Positions 1-8,761 of a DNA stretch of 64,000 nucleotides are shown in pieces (within the stretch, counting starts at the first letter, position 1; each line of letters begins with the position of its first letter). The notes beneath the pieces are model-generated. The model searched no databases, was not told the origin of the DNA, and saw nothing but the letters and a program-made list of their open reading frames with translations. A program made the translations under genes and the position numbers. Source of the DNA: Mesorhizobium sp. CA14 (GTDB lineage: Bacteria; Pseudomonadota; Alphaproteobacteria; Rhizobiales; Rhizobiaceae); NCBI RefSeq assembly GCF_020165195.1, contig NZ_JAIUHR010000006.1:166636-230635 (forward strand), in the 5' to 3' direction.

Positions 1-264
1 GAGGAAGGCTGCGCCCGCTTCGAGCTGCCCGAGGATCGCATGGGCGACATCATCCTGATCTCGGGCGAGAACAAAACGATCGGCACCTCGGAGCACCGGC
101 ACAATCTGGCGGCGCTCGACGAGCCGCTGCGCTCGCATGGCGGGCTGACCGAGCAGGAGGTGCCGTTCATCGTCAACCGGGTGCTGCCGGATTTGCCGAA
201 CGAGCCCAAGCTGCGCAATTTCGATGCGTTCTACTACGCGACGATGGCGGCGGCGCAGGGTTGA
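1..264 (+). CDS. phnA: Phosphonoacetate hydrolase, C-terminal end (partial)
   Basis: Only the last 87 codons are in the window; the reading frame is open from base 1 and stops at 262-264. The family (alkaline phosphatase superfamily, two zinc ions) cleaves phosphonoacetate to acetate and phosphate. The visible tail holds the segment LRSHGGLTEQ, which in PhnA carries a late zinc-binding His, and the typical ending with a NRVLP segment. The next gene is phnY, whose product is phosphonoacetate, so the two act in sequence (phosphonoacetaldehyde to phosphonoacetate to acetate plus phosphate), as in the S. meliloti phnWAY pathway. phnW is not visible and may lie upstream of the window. The identification rests on the tail plus this neighbour. 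Confidence 0.8.
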   Translation, partial: EEGCARFELPEDRMGDIILISGENKTIGTSEHRHNLAALDEPLRSHGGLTEQEVPFIVNRVLPDLPNEPKLRNFDAFYYATMAAAQG

Positions 265-290
265 GGTTGGGCGCTGTCGACCCCCACTCC

Positions 291-459
291 GTCGAGCTTC
301 GCTCGACACCTCTGCCCCGATCGACGGGGGAGAGGAAGGCGCCAGGGCGATCGGCCGTGCTTTGGCTTCGTATGTTGTGCCGTTGGATCGGAAGTAGGGC
401 GCTGACTTCGCAAGATTTCCTCTCCCCCGTCGATCGGGGGAGAGGTGGCCCGAAGGGCC
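291..459. repeat. Palindromic intergenic repeat between phnA and phnY
   Basis: The 241-base gap between phnA and phnY holds an inverted repeat: 315-337 is the exact reverse complement of 417-439 (23 bases), with 79 bases between the arms. Each flank has its own small hairpin: GTCGAGC/GCTCGAC at 291-307, CTCTCCCCCG/CGGGGGAGAG at 420-444, and GGCCC/GGGCC at 447-459. Repeats of this look (a CTCTCCCCC...GGGGGAGAG core with flanking GTCGAGC hairpins) are, from general knowledge, widely scattered between genes in Mesorhizobium and relatives. Here the element splits a likely operon and could make a stable RNA structure between the two cistrons. Confidence 0.75.
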
Positions 460-505
460 GGAGTGGCGGTCGACCCCGCGACGCATCCAAGACTGGAGCC
501 AACCG

Positions 506-1960
506 ATGACCCAACTCGATCCCGCCATCAAAGTCCGCCATGAGCCGATGCGCATCGCCGGCGAGAAGATCGATGCCGATCAGAGGCTGGAGGTGCGGTT
601 TCCCTGGAACGACACCGTCATCGGCACGGTGCCTGCGGGCGGAGCGGAGCATGCGCGGCGCGCCTTCGAAATCGCCGCCGCCTATCAGCCGAAGCTGACG
701 CGCTACGAGCGGCAGAAGATCCTGCTCAAGACCGCCGAGCTGCTCGATGCGCGCAAGGACGAGCTGTCGGATCTCATCACGCTGGAGCTCGGCATCTCGA
801 AGCAGGATTCGCTCTACGAAGTCGGGCGCGCCTACGACGTTTTTACCCTTAGCGGTCAGCTGGCCATCCAGGACGACGGGCAGATCTTCTCGTGCGACCT
901 CACCCCGCATGGCAAGCAGCGCAAGATCTTCACCATCCGCGAGCCGCTCAGCGCGATCTCGGCGATCACGCCGTTCAACCATCCGCTCAACATGGTGTCG
1001 CACAAGGTCGCGCCGGCGATCGCCACCAACAATTGCGTCGTGGTCAAGCCGACGGAGCTGACGCCGATCACCGCGCTGATGCTGGCCGACATCCTCTACG
1101 AAGCCGGATTGCCGCCCGAAATGCTTTCGGTCGTGACCGGCTGGCCGGCCGACATCGGCGACGAGATGATCACCAACCCCAACATCGACCTCATCACTTT
1201 CACCGGCGGCGTGCCTGTCGGCAAGATGATCGCGTCCAAGGCCGGCTACAGGCGCCAGGTGCTGGAGCTCGGCGGCAACGATCCGCTGATCGTGCTCAAC
1301 GATCTTTCGGATGAGGACCTCGGGAAAGCGGCCGATCTGGCCGTCGCGGGCGCGACGAAGAATTCCGGCCAGCGCTGCACGGCGGTCAAGCGCATCCTGG
1401 TGCAGGAAAAGGTCGCCGATCGTTTCGTGCCGATGGTGCTGGAGCGGGCCAAGGCGATCCGCTTCGGCGATCCGCGCGACCCGGCAACGCAGCTCGGCAC
1501 CGTGGTGCATGAGAAGGCCGCGGCGCTGTTCGAGAAACGCGTTCACATGGCGGCGGAACAAGGCGCGGAGGTGCTTTACGATCCGGGCCGCAAGGGTGCC
1601 TTGCTGCCGCCGATCGTCGTCGACCGCGTGCCGCACCAGTCCGAGCTGGTGATGGAGGAAACTTTTGGCCCGATCGTGCCGATCGTGCGCGCGCCCGACG
1701 ATGACGAGGCGCTGATCAAGCTGTCGAACTCAACGGCCTTCGGCCTGTCGTCGGGCGTCTGCACCAACGACTTCCGGCGCATGCAGAAATACATCACCGG
1801 CTTGAAGGTCGGCACCGTCAACATCTGGGAAGTGCCGGGCTATCGCATCGAGATGAGCCCCTTCGGCGGCATCAAGGATTCCGGCAACGGCTACAAGGAA
1901 GGGGTCATCGAGGCGATGAAGAGCTACACCAACGTCAAGACCTTCTCCTTGCCCTGGTAG
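506..1960 (+). CDS. phnY: Phosphonoacetaldehyde dehydrogenase
   Basis: A 484-residue NAD(P)-dependent aldehyde dehydrogenase, predicted to oxidise phosphonoacetaldehyde to phosphonoacetate. The ALDH hallmarks are present: TPFNHP (the Asn of the oxyanion hole) near residue 155-160, the cofactor segment VVVKPTE near 178-184, FTGG near 232-235, the general-base Glu in LELGG (about residue 254), the catalytic Cys in GQRCTA (Cys291, the same number as I recall for S. meliloti PhnY), and the late EETFGP block. Its place directly after phnA, and before aminophosphonate-oxidising genes that should make phosphonoacetaldehyde, decides the substrate among ALDH families. The ATG at 506 follows GGAG at 494-497. 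The next gene starts 6 bases after the stop, so co-transcription with the three genes downstream is likely. Confidence 0.88.
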   Translation: MTQLDPAIKVRHEPMRIAGEKIDADQRLEVRFPWNDTVIGTVPAGGAEHARRAFEIAAAYQPKLTRYERQKILLKTAELLDARKDELSDLITLELGISKQDSLYEVGRAYDVFTLSGQLAIQDDGQIFSCDLTPHGKQRKIFTIREPLSAISAITPFNHPLNMVSHKVAPAIATNNCVVVKPTELTPITALMLADILYEAGLPPEMLSVVTGWPADIGDEMITNPNIDLITFTGGVPVGKMIASKAGYRRQVLELGGNDPLIVLNDLSDEDLGKAADLAVAGATKNSGQRCTAVKRILVQEKVADRFVPMVLERAKAIRFGDPRDPATQLGTVVHEKAAALFEKRVHMAAEQGAEVLYDPGRKGALLPPIVVDRVPHQSELVMEETFGPIVPIVRAPDDDEALIKLSNSTAFGLSSGVCTNDFRRMQKYITGLKVGTVNIWEVPGYRIEMSPFGGIKDSGNGYKEGVIEAMKSYTNVKTFSLPW

Positions 1961-1965
1961 CCGCC

Positions 1966-3084
1966 GTGACGAACAGTTTCGACCTTGTCGTCGTCGGCTC
2001 CGGCATCATCGGGCTTGCTCACGCATTGGCTGCCGCTCGGCGCGGCTTGCGCGTTGTCGTCGTCGATCGCGATCAGAAGGCCAACGGCGCCTCGATCCGC
2101 AATTTCGGCCTCGTCGTCGTCACCGGGCAGGAGCCTGGGCCGTCGCGCCGCCTGGCCGAGCGCAGCCGCGAGATCTGGCTCCAGCTTGCGAACGAGGCGG
2201 GGATCGAAATCCTGCATCGCGGCAAGCTGATCGCGGCGCAACGCCCGGAAGCGCTTGCGCTGCTCGAGAATTTCAAGTCCGGCGAGCATGGCGGCGCGTG
2301 CAAGCTTCTGAGCGCGCGTGAGGCGGTCGCGCATCAGGCAGGACTTGACGAGAAGGCGATCATCGGCGGGCTCTACAGCCCGTTTGAGTTACGCGTGGAG
2401 TCGCGTGAGGTGCTGCCGCGACTGGCATCGTTCCTGGCTGAAAAGCATGGCGTCGCGTTCCGCACCGGCGTGTCGGTGACCGAGGTCGCTCCGCCCTTCG
2501 TCGAAACCAGCGCGGGACGGGTTCAAGCGGAGAAGGTCGTCGTCTGTCCCGGCGACGATTTCAGCTCGCTCTATCCGGAACTGATCGGCAAGCACGGCGT
2601 GCAGCGCTGCAAGCTGCAGATGCTGCGCCTCGCCGATCCGGGCTTTCGGCTTTCGTCCGCGCTGATGTCCGATCTCAGCCTGTTGCGTTATGGCGGTTTC
2701 GCCGGCCTTCCTGCGGCCGGCGCATTGCGAAGCAAGCTGGGCGAACAGCGCGGGGCCGCGTTGGCCAATGGCGTTCACCTGATCGTCGTGCAGAGCGCGG
2801 ACGGTTCGCTGGTCGTCGGCGATTCCCATCAGTATGGGCTGACGCTCGATCCGTTCGGGTCGGAAACCGTCGACCAACTGATCCTGGATGAGTTCAAGAC
2901 ATTGTTCTGCAAGGTGCCGAACGTGCTTGCGCGCTGGACGGGATATTACGCTTCGGCCAAGAATGCGGTGCTGCGCGAGACACCGCATGAAGACGTGCGG
3001 CTGGTGATCGTCACCAGCGGCACCGGCGCAAGCACCGGCTTCGGGCTTGGCGAGGAGACCATCGCGGAGTTGTTCGGCCAATGA
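1966..3084 (+). CDS. FAD-dependent amine oxidoreductase of the phosphonate-associated TIGR03364 type
   Basis: A 372-residue DAO/GlyOX-fold flavoenzyme. The N-terminal dinucleotide site is VVGSGIIGLAHA (about residues 10-21), followed by the acidic ribose-binding end VVDRD; the C-terminus has the usual flavin-contact segment rich in Gly and Ser (TSGTGASTGFGLG). Members of TIGR03364 sit in phosphonate clusters and are thought to oxidise aminophosphonates related to 2-aminoethylphosphonate; the recently described PbfC/PbfD enzymes, which act on N-methylated AEP, belong to this group. Product release as phosphonoacetaldehyde would feed phnY just upstream. The start is the GTG at 1966 with no clear ribosome site, suggesting translational coupling to phnY. 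The last four bases overlap the next gene. The exact substrate is not readable from sequence. Confidence 0.75.
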   Translation: MTNSFDLVVVGSGIIGLAHALAAARRGLRVVVVDRDQKANGASIRNFGLVVVTGQEPGPSRRLAERSREIWLQLANEAGIEILHRGKLIAAQRPEALALLENFKSGEHGGACKLLSAREAVAHQAGLDEKAIIGGLYSPFELRVESREVLPRLASFLAEKHGVAFRTGVSVTEVAPPFVETSAGRVQAEKVVVCPGDDFSSLYPELIGKHGVQRCKLQMLRLADPGFRLSSALMSDLSLLRYGGFAGLPAAGALRSKLGEQRGAALANGVHLIVVQSADGSLVVGDSHQYGLTLDPFGSETVDQLILDEFKTLFCKVPNVLARWTGYYASAKNAVLRETPHEDVRLVIVTSGTGASTGFGLGEETIAELFGQ

Positions 3085-4427
3085 CGCTCGTCCATACCGA
3101 AGGCGAATCCAACAAGGCTCCAGCACGACAGGAATGGAGCGCCCGGCAGAGCCACGCGCCGTCACAGGAACTCCTGCGGCGCGACGCGGCGGCCTTCCTG
3201 CATCAGAGCCTTTCCAGCCCCTGCGTCTCGGCCATCGTCAAGGCGGAAGGCATCTGGATCGAGGACACGGCCGGACGCCGCTACATGGATTTCCACGGCA
3301 ACAGCGTCCACCATATCGGATACGGCCATCCGCGGCTCAAGGAAGCCATCGCCAAGCAGATGGATGACTTGCCTTTCTCGCCGCGCCGCTTCACCTGCGA
3401 GCCGGCGGTCGAGCTGGCCGAGACGCTTGGCAGGCTGGCGCCGGGGGACCTCAATAAGGTGCTGTTCACGACTGGCGGCTCCGACGCGATCGAGGTCTCG
3501 CTGAAATTGGCGCGCGCTGCCACCGGCCGGTTCAAGACGCTGTCCTTCTGGGATGCTTTCCATGGCGCCGGCTTCGGCGCTTCCAGTGTCGGCGGCGAGG
3601 CGACGTTCCGTTCCGGCATTGCCGGGCCGCTTTTGCCCGGCACCGAACATGTCGCGCCCTGGGCGCCGCATAATTGCCCCTACGGCACCAATTCACTGGA
3701 GGAGTCGGCACGCGCATGCGCCAGCATGATCGCTTACGTGCTGGGACGCGAAGGCGACTTCGCCGCCTTCATCGCCGAGCCGATGCGGGCGACGCCGCTG
3801 GTGCCGGCGCCTGGCTTCTGGAAAGCGGTGCGCGAAGCCTGCGACCGGTACGGCACGCTGCTCATCTTCGACGAAATCCCGACCGGTCTCGGCAAGACCG
3901 GAAAATTCTTCGCCTCCGAGCATGATGGCATCACGCCAGACATTCTGGTGCTGGGGAAATCACTCGGCGGCGGCATCCTGCCGATCGCCTCGGTGATAGC
4001 GCGGCGCGATCTGGATGTCGCGGGCGACTATGCCATCGGCCACTACACGCATGAGAAGAATCCGGTCACTGCGCGCGCCGCGCTGACGACCATCGCCATC
4101 ATTCGCGAGGAAGGTCTCGTCGAGCGCTCGGCCGAGCTCGGCGCCTATGCGCTAGCCCGTATGCAGGACCTCATGCAGCGCTCGCCTTTCGTCGGCGATG
4201 TCAGGGGCAGGGGCCTGATGTTCGGCGTCGAGATGGTCGAGGACAAGGCGAGCCGGACACCGGCGCGTGTGCTTGCCGAGAAGATCTATTATCGCTGCCT
4301 CGACGAGGGCCTGAGCTTCAAGATCAGCCAGGGCAATGTGCTGACGCTCTCGCCGCCGCTGGTGATTGCGCGCGCCGATCTCGACCGGGCGCTCGACATC
4401 GTCGAGGCCGCGGTGCTGGCGGCGTGA
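3081..4427 (+). CDS. pbfA: PLP-dependent class III aminotransferase-fold lyase, PbfA-like
   Basis: 448 residues with the class III aminotransferase fold. The PLP-binding Asp is in LIFDEI (Asp264) and the Schiff-base Lys is in LGKSLGGG (Lys293). PbfA, a family recurrent in phosphonate clusters, is an ammonia-lyase that converts (R)-1-hydroxy-2-aminoethylphosphonate to phosphonoacetaldehyde rather than a transaminase. The family is inferred from neighbours (an FAD oxidase of the phosphonate type in a 4-base ATGA overlap upstream, phnY two genes upstream, the AEP importer downstream) and from overall resemblance. The N-terminal 30 residues before the conserved domain are poorly ordered. An ordinary AEP:pyruvate transaminase (PhnW) is less likely, because PhnW is a class V enzyme with a different fold. 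Confidence 0.7.
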   Translation: MTLVHTEGESNKAPARQEWSARQSHAPSQELLRRDAAAFLHQSLSSPCVSAIVKAEGIWIEDTAGRRYMDFHGNSVHHIGYGHPRLKEAIAKQMDDLPFSPRRFTCEPAVELAETLGRLAPGDLNKVLFTTGGSDAIEVSLKLARAATGRFKTLSFWDAFHGAGFGASSVGGEATFRSGIAGPLLPGTEHVAPWAPHNCPYGTNSLEESARACASMIAYVLGREGDFAAFIAEPMRATPLVPAPGFWKAVREACDRYGTLLIFDEIPTGLGKTGKFFASEHDGITPDILVLGKSLGGGILPIASVIARRDLDVAGDYAIGHYTHEKNPVTARAALTTIAIIREEGLVERSAELGAYALARMQDLMQRSPFVGDVRGRGLMFGVEMVEDKASRTPARVLAEKIYYRCLDEGLSFKISQGNVLTLSPPLVIARADLDRALDIVEAAVLAA

Positions 4428-5443
4428 GCCGGATGAAGGCTATCCGCACCGACAGAGAGCTGGAGTGCCCAGGCATTGACGCCGGCCTGAGAGCGCGCGG
4501 CATCGAGCTTGTCACGCTGCCGGACGGCATCCCCGAAGCCGAGCTCATGGCGGCGGTCGCCGATGCCGATCTCATCCTGATGTGCTACACGCCGATCACC
4601 GCGCGTGTCATCGAGGCGGCGCGAAAGCTCAAGGGCATCGTCAAATATGGCGTCGGCATCGACGCCATCGACATTCCGGCGGCGATGCGGCGCAGCATTC
4701 CCGTCGTCAATGTCCCCGACTATGCGGAAGAGACAGTTGCCGAAGGCGCCTTCGCGCTGATGATCGCGCTGGCGAAGCGGCTGCCCGCAATCACGGCGGC
4801 GGTTTCGCGCGACGGCTGGATCTGGCCCGAGCAACGCTGGCTGGGGCGCGATATCGCCGGCGCCACGCTCGGGCTGGTCGGCTGCGGCAAGATCGGCCGC
4901 AGCATGGCGCGCATGGCGGGGCAAGGCTTCCGGGCGCGGGTGCTCGGCTTCGATCCCGGCGTCGACGCGGCGACGATGCGGGATGCGGGCGTCGAGAAGG
5001 TCGACGACCTGAAGGCTATGCTCAGCGCCTGCGATTTCGTCTCGGTGCATTGCGTGCTGAACGATCAGACTCGCGGCCTGATCGGGGGCCAAGAACTGGC
5101 CTGCATGAAACCTTCGGCGATCCTTATCAACGTCTCACGCGGGGCGCTGATCGACGAGGCCGCACTTGTCGAAGCGATCGTTGCCGGGCGTATCGCCGGA
5201 GCCGGGCTCGACGTCTATTCGCTGGAGCCGCTGGCGAGGTCCGGCCATCCGATGAGCGCGCTTTTCGATCGCGACAATGTGATCCTGTTTCCGCATCTCA
5301 CCTTCTTCACGTATGAGGCGATGCGCCGGCTCGAAGACGACACGCTCGCTCGCTGTTTCGAAGTGCTCGAAGGCCGACCTGTGACGATCCGCTCGCACGA
5401 TCCGCGCTTGCGCGCACAGACAGCGGGCGTCGAATTCCGCTGA
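4424..5443 (+). CDS. D-2-hydroxyacid dehydrogenase family protein
   Basis: 339 residues of the D-isomer-specific 2-hydroxyacid dehydrogenase family. The NAD site is LGLVGCGKIGRSMA (about residue 148-161), followed by the substrate-binding Arg in NVSRGALID, the Glu region in GLDVYSLEP, and the catalytic His in FPHLTFFT. It begins with a GTG inside a 4-base overlap with the PbfA-like gene, so it belongs to the same transcript; an alternative ATG lies three codons in, at 4433. The family reduces 2-keto acids or oxidises hydroxyacids (phosphite dehydrogenase is also a member). Its role in phosphonate breakdown is not established; reduction or oxidation of a hydroxyphosphonate or keto-phosphonate is only a guess. 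Confidence 0.8.
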   Translation: MSRMKAIRTDRELECPGIDAGLRARGIELVTLPDGIPEAELMAAVADADLILMCYTPITARVIEAARKLKGIVKYGVGIDAIDIPAAMRRSIPVVNVPDYAEETVAEGAFALMIALAKRLPAITAAVSRDGWIWPEQRWLGRDIAGATLGLVGCGKIGRSMARMAGQGFRARVLGFDPGVDAATMRDAGVEKVDDLKAMLSACDFVSVHCVLNDQTRGLIGGQELACMKPSAILINVSRGALIDEAALVEAIVAGRIAGAGLDVYSLEPLARSGHPMSALFDRDNVILFPHLTFFTYEAMRRLEDDTLARCFEVLEGRPVTIRSHDPRLRAQTAGVEFR

Positions 5444-5533
5444 AAAATTCGTCATTTCCCTGAGGCATTGCGACCAGGCGTGCAGGAGAACATGCCTGCA
5501 ACGGCCACGCGACAGTTCCATGACAAATATCAG

Positions 5534-5551
5534 CTGAGACTTGCCTGTCAT
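5534..5551 (+). promoter_or_regulatory. Candidate PHO box upstream of phnS
   Basis: The 254-base gap before phnS contains CTGAGAC (5534-5540), four bases, then a perfect PhoB half-site CTGTCAT (5545-5551). The spacing matches the 11-base repeat period of a PHO box, but the first half-site fits at only 4 of 7 positions. A reverse-oriented TTGTCAT lies at 5519-5525. An AT-rich stretch follows (5552-5573), as expected near a promoter. Phosphate control would make sense for a phosphonate importer. The rest of the gap shows nothing clear. Confidence 0.4.
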
Positions 5552-5697
5552 AAATTAAATAGATTTTACTTATCGATCGACGAGCCTCAAAGTTGGCACA
5601 ATGACGACATGCACCAGCGCTGCCGAGCCCTTAGCGGCCGACCAACGCCACCACGAGTGCGTCGCAGATTGTGCTTTCAATCAAAGGGGAACTGACC

Positions 5698-6729
5698 ATG
5701 AAATCGCGAAATCTCATCGTGGCTATGGCCTTCGGCGCAGTGCTGCTGGGCTCATCGGCACTCGTCGCGCCGGCCTTCGCCGACGGCGTCGTCACCATCT
5801 ATTCGGCCGACGGGCTGCATGACGGCAATGGCAGCTGGTACGAGACCGAGTTTGCCGCCTTCACCAAGGCCACCGGCATTACCGTGCAATATATCGAAGG
5901 CGGTTCGGGCGGCGTCGTCGAGCGCGTCGCCAAGGAGAAATCGAACCCGCAGGCCGATGTCCTGGTGACGCTGCCACCCTTCATCCAGCGCGCAGCCGCG
6001 GATGGGCTTTTGCAGGATTTCAAGCCGGAAGGCTCCGACCAGATCGATGGCGGCACCGACAAGTATCGGCCGCTGGTCAACAACTACATGAATTTCATCT
6101 ACAACGCCTCGGTGCTCTCGGAAGCGCCGAAGAGCTATAACGATCTGCTCGATCCGAAATTCAAGGGCAAGATCCAGTATTCGACGCCCGGCCAGGCCGG
6201 TGACGGCACCGCCGTCATGCTTGAGATCATCCACGCCTTCGGCGGCGAGGACGCCGGCTTTGAATTCATGAAGAAGCTGCAGGACAACAATGTCGGCCCG
6301 TCCGCCTCGACCGGCAAGCTCACCGCGCTGGTCAACAAGGGCGAGCTCTATGTCGCCAATGGCGACCTGCAGATGAACCTGTCGCAAACGGCCGACAATC
6401 CGAACATCAAGGTGTTCTGGCCCGCAGGCCCGGACGGCACCCGCTCCACCTTCGCGCTGCCCTATGAAATCGGCCTGGTCACCGGCGCGCCCAACGGCGA
6501 CAACGGCAAGAAGCTGATCGAATTCCTGCTCTCCAAGGAGGCGCAGTCGACGGTGAGCTCTGTGGCGCTCGGCCTGCCGGCCCGCAAGGATGTGAAGCCG
6601 GACGACGCCAATTTCGCCAAGGCGCAGGAGGCGATGAAAGGCGTGACCATCTGGGCGCCGAACTGGGATGATGCGCTCGCCAAGCTGCCCGACTACGTCA
6701 AGAAGTGGAACGAAGCGACGGGAAGTTGA
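5698..6729 (+). CDS. phnS: 2-Aminoethylphosphonate ABC transporter, periplasmic binding protein
   Basis: 343 residues. The N-terminus is a signal peptide (basic MKSR, a hydrophobic core, cleavage probably after APAFA near residue 28). The mature part begins with VVTIYSADG, typical of the iron(III)/AEP binding-protein family, and shows [10 protein letters not shown] and the [18 protein letters not shown] segment of that family. It should capture AEP in the periplasm and deliver it to PhnU/PhnV. The ATG at 5698 follows AAGGGGA at 5684-5690; an in-frame GTG at 5671 would put nine extra residues ahead of the signal peptide and is less likely. It heads the phnSTUV operon, 254 bases after the catabolic genes, so it probably has its own promoter. 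Confidence 0.82.
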   Translation: MKSRNLIVAMAFGAVLLGSSALVAPAFADGVVTIYSADGLHDGNGSWYETEFAAFTKATGITVQYIEGGSGGVVERVAKEKSNPQADVLVTLPPFIQRAAADGLLQDFKPEGSDQIDGGTDKYRPLVNNYMNFIYNASVLSEAPKSYNDLLDPKFKGKIQYSTPGQAGDGTAVMLEIIHAFGGEDAGFEFMKKLQDNNVGPSASTGKLTALVNKGELYVANGDLQMNLSQTADNPNIKVFWPAGPDGTRSTFALPYEIGLVTGAPNGDNGKKLIEFLLSKEAQSTVSSVALGLPARKDVKPDDANFAKAQEAMKGVTIWAPNWDDALAKLPDYVKKWNEATGS

Positions 6730-6760
6730 TCTCCTGGTGACCAATTCCGGAGGAGCAGCC

Positions 6761-7909
6761 ATGTCGGTGCCCGCTTTCACGGGAAGCAATGTCATGGACG
6801 TCGACGCCGCGAAAATTCGCGGCGCCGGCTCCAATGTCCACTTCGACAAGGTCAGCGTCGCCTATGGCGCACATGTCGTGCTGCATCCGCTGACGCTCGA
6901 TATCGCGCCCGGCGAGATCTTGGCGATGATCGGCCCCTCCGGCTCCGGCAAGACGACGGCGCTTCGGGCCGTCGCCGGTTTCGTCAGGCCGGCAAGCGGC
7001 CGCATCCGTATCGGCGCCACCGACGTGACCGATCTTCCGCCCTATGAACGCGGGCTCGGCATGGTGGTGCAGAACTACGCGCTGTTCCCGCATATGCGGG
7101 TCGAAGACAACGTCGCCTTCGGGCTCAGGGCGCAAGGCGCCGACAAGGCGCTGATCGGCGAGCGCGTCAAGGACTCGCTTGCGACGGTCGGCATGTCGGG
7201 CTTTGCCAAGCGCTATCCGCGCGAGCTTTCCGGCGGCCAGCAGCAGCGTGTCGCGATCGCACGGGCGTTGGCGGTGCGGCCACGCGTGCTTTTGCTCGAC
7301 GAACCGCTATCGGCGCTCGACGCGCAGATCCGGCGCAACATGGTCGAGGAGATCGCCAAGCTGCATCGCGATCTGCCGGGACTGACGATCCTCTATGTCA
7401 CCCACGACCAGACCGAGGCGCTGACGCTCGCCGACAAGATCGCCATCATGCGTGACGGCCGCGTGTCTTCGCACGGGCCGACGGCCGAGCTCTATCGCCG
7501 GCCGCCGAACCGCTTCACTGCTGAGTTCCTGGGTCGCGCGAACCTCTTGCCGGTGACGGTCACGGAAGGCGCCACAGGACCGAAGGGGTTCGCCAAGGCC
7601 AAGCTCGGCGATGCCCTGCTGGCAGGCGCCGCACGAGGCGAGAAGCCCGGCGACAAGACGCTGCTATGCATCCGGCCGCAGCATCTCAGCCTCACCGGCG
7701 ACGAGGAACACACCAACAGGATCGTCGGCACGCTGAAGGAAGTGCACTGGCAGGGCGAACTCACCCATCTGGTGCTCGACGTCGACGGCACGCCGGTGCG
7801 CGTCTCGGCGACCAGGCTGCCGGTAAGCCTGCCGGAGCGCGGCTCGGTCGTACCGCTCTTCTTCGCGCCCGGCGATACCTCGCTCGTTCCGGAAGACGCC
7901 CGTGGCTGA
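6761..7909 (+). CDS. phnT: 2-Aminoethylphosphonate ABC transporter, ATPase
   Basis: 382 residues of the CUT1/MoI/FbpC-type ATPase family: Walker A GPSGSGKTTAL, Q-loop in VVQNYALFPH, signature LSGGQQQRVAIARAL, Walker B VLLLDEPLSALD, switch His in VTHDQTEALT, and a C-terminal TOBE-type domain (CIRPQHLSL onward). It energises uptake by PhnU and PhnV. The ATG at 6761 has a strong ribosome site (GGAGGAG). An in-frame extension back to 6668 overlaps phnS and looks non-coding. The stop overlaps the phnU start by eight bases. Confidence 0.85.
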   Translation: MSVPAFTGSNVMDVDAAKIRGAGSNVHFDKVSVAYGAHVVLHPLTLDIAPGEILAMIGPSGSGKTTALRAVAGFVRPASGRIRIGATDVTDLPPYERGLGMVVQNYALFPHMRVEDNVAFGLRAQGADKALIGERVKDSLATVGMSGFAKRYPRELSGGQQQRVAIARALAVRPRVLLLDEPLSALDAQIRRNMVEEIAKLHRDLPGLTILYVTHDQTEALTLADKIAIMRDGRVSSHGPTAELYRRPPNRFTAEFLGRANLLPVTVTEGATGPKGFAKAKLGDALLAGAARGEKPGDKTLLCIRPQHLSLTGDEEHTNRIVGTLKEVHWQGELTHLVLDVDGTPVRVSATRLPVSLPERGSVVPLFFAPGDTSLVPEDARG

Positions 7910-8759
7910 CGCGGCCGTCCTTCCCGCGCCGATAGCCAAGAAGGTGCCCGGCCGGTTCTGGATCGTGCCGCCGGCGGCGCTGCTGGCGCTGTTGTTCTTC
8001 TATCCGCTGGTGCTGATCGTCCAGCAGGCCTTCATGGACGACAGCGGCATGGCCAATGTCGGCGAATTCGTGCGCGTCCTGCATGCGCGCTTCTTCCTCA
8101 ACGCGCTCATCAATACTATCACCATTTCGGTCGCCGCGACGGCCGGGTGCCTGATCGTCGGACTAGTGCTGGGGCTGATCCTCGCCTTCGTGCCGTTCCC
8201 AGGCAGCGGCGTCATTGCCCGGCTGATCGACACCTTCATCGCCTTGCCGACCTTCCTGGTGACGCTTGCCTTCACCTTCCTCTACGGCTCGGCGGGCATG
8301 CTCAATGCCGGATTGATGGAAGCGTTCTCGCTTCAGGCGCCACCCGTCAACTTTCTCTATTCGACCTGGGGTGTGGTGCTGGCCGAAGTCACCGTCTACT
8401 CACCTTTCGTGCTGCGTCCGCTGCTTGCCGCCTTTTCGCTCGTCGACCGCGGCCAGATCGAAGCGGCGAGCGTGCTCGGCGCGAGGCCGTTCCGCATCGT
8501 GCGTCAGGTGATCCTGCCGGCCGCCGTGCCTGCGCTGATTGCCGGCGGCAGTCTCTGCCTGCTGTTGACGGTGAACGAGTTCGGCATCGTGCTGTTCATC
8601 GGCGCCAAGGGCGTCATCACGCTGCCGCTGCTGATCTACAGCAAGGCGATCCAGGAATCGGCCTATCAGGTCGCCTGCATCATCGCGGTCATCAACATCG
8701 CGCTGTCGCTGGGGCTGTTCGGCCTCTACCGGTTCGCCGCCGGCCGGCTGGGGGCATAG
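7902..8759 (+). CDS. phnU: 2-Aminoethylphosphonate ABC transporter, permease 1
   Basis: 285 residues, an inner-membrane permease with about six hydrophobic segments (the first, PPAALLALLFFYPLVLIV, near residue 25-42) and the coupling-helix region EAASVLGARPFRIVRQVILP near residue 185-204, which contacts the ATPase. It starts with GTG at 7902 inside the end of phnT, so it is translationally coupled. PhnU and PhnV form the heterodimeric channel of the AEP importer. Confidence 0.82.
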   Translation: MADAAVLPAPIAKKVPGRFWIVPPAALLALLFFYPLVLIVQQAFMDDSGMANVGEFVRVLHARFFLNALINTITISVAATAGCLIVGLVLGLILAFVPFPGSGVIARLIDTFIALPTFLVTLAFTFLYGSAGMLNAGLMEAFSLQAPPVNFLYSTWGVVLAEVTVYSPFVLRPLLAAFSLVDRGQIEAASVLGARPFRIVRQVILPAAVPALIAGGSLCLLLTVNEFGIVLFIGAKGVITLPLLIYSKAIQESAYQVACIIAVINIALSLGLFGLYRFAAGRLGA

Positions 8760-8761
8760 AG

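Noticed and set aside
108..165. Possible second small gene inside the phnA end
   Set aside because: The whole stretch is in frame with the phnA C-terminus; no separate start signal.
173..1636. Long minus-strand open frame of 487 codons opposite phnY
   Set aside because: It is the antisense of phnY and is Arg/Asp/His-rich with no recognisable motif, as expected for shadow frames at high GC.
3081..4427. Ordinary AEP:pyruvate transaminase (PhnW)
   Set aside because: PhnW is a class V aminotransferase-fold enzyme of about 360-370 residues; this protein is class III fold with 448 residues.
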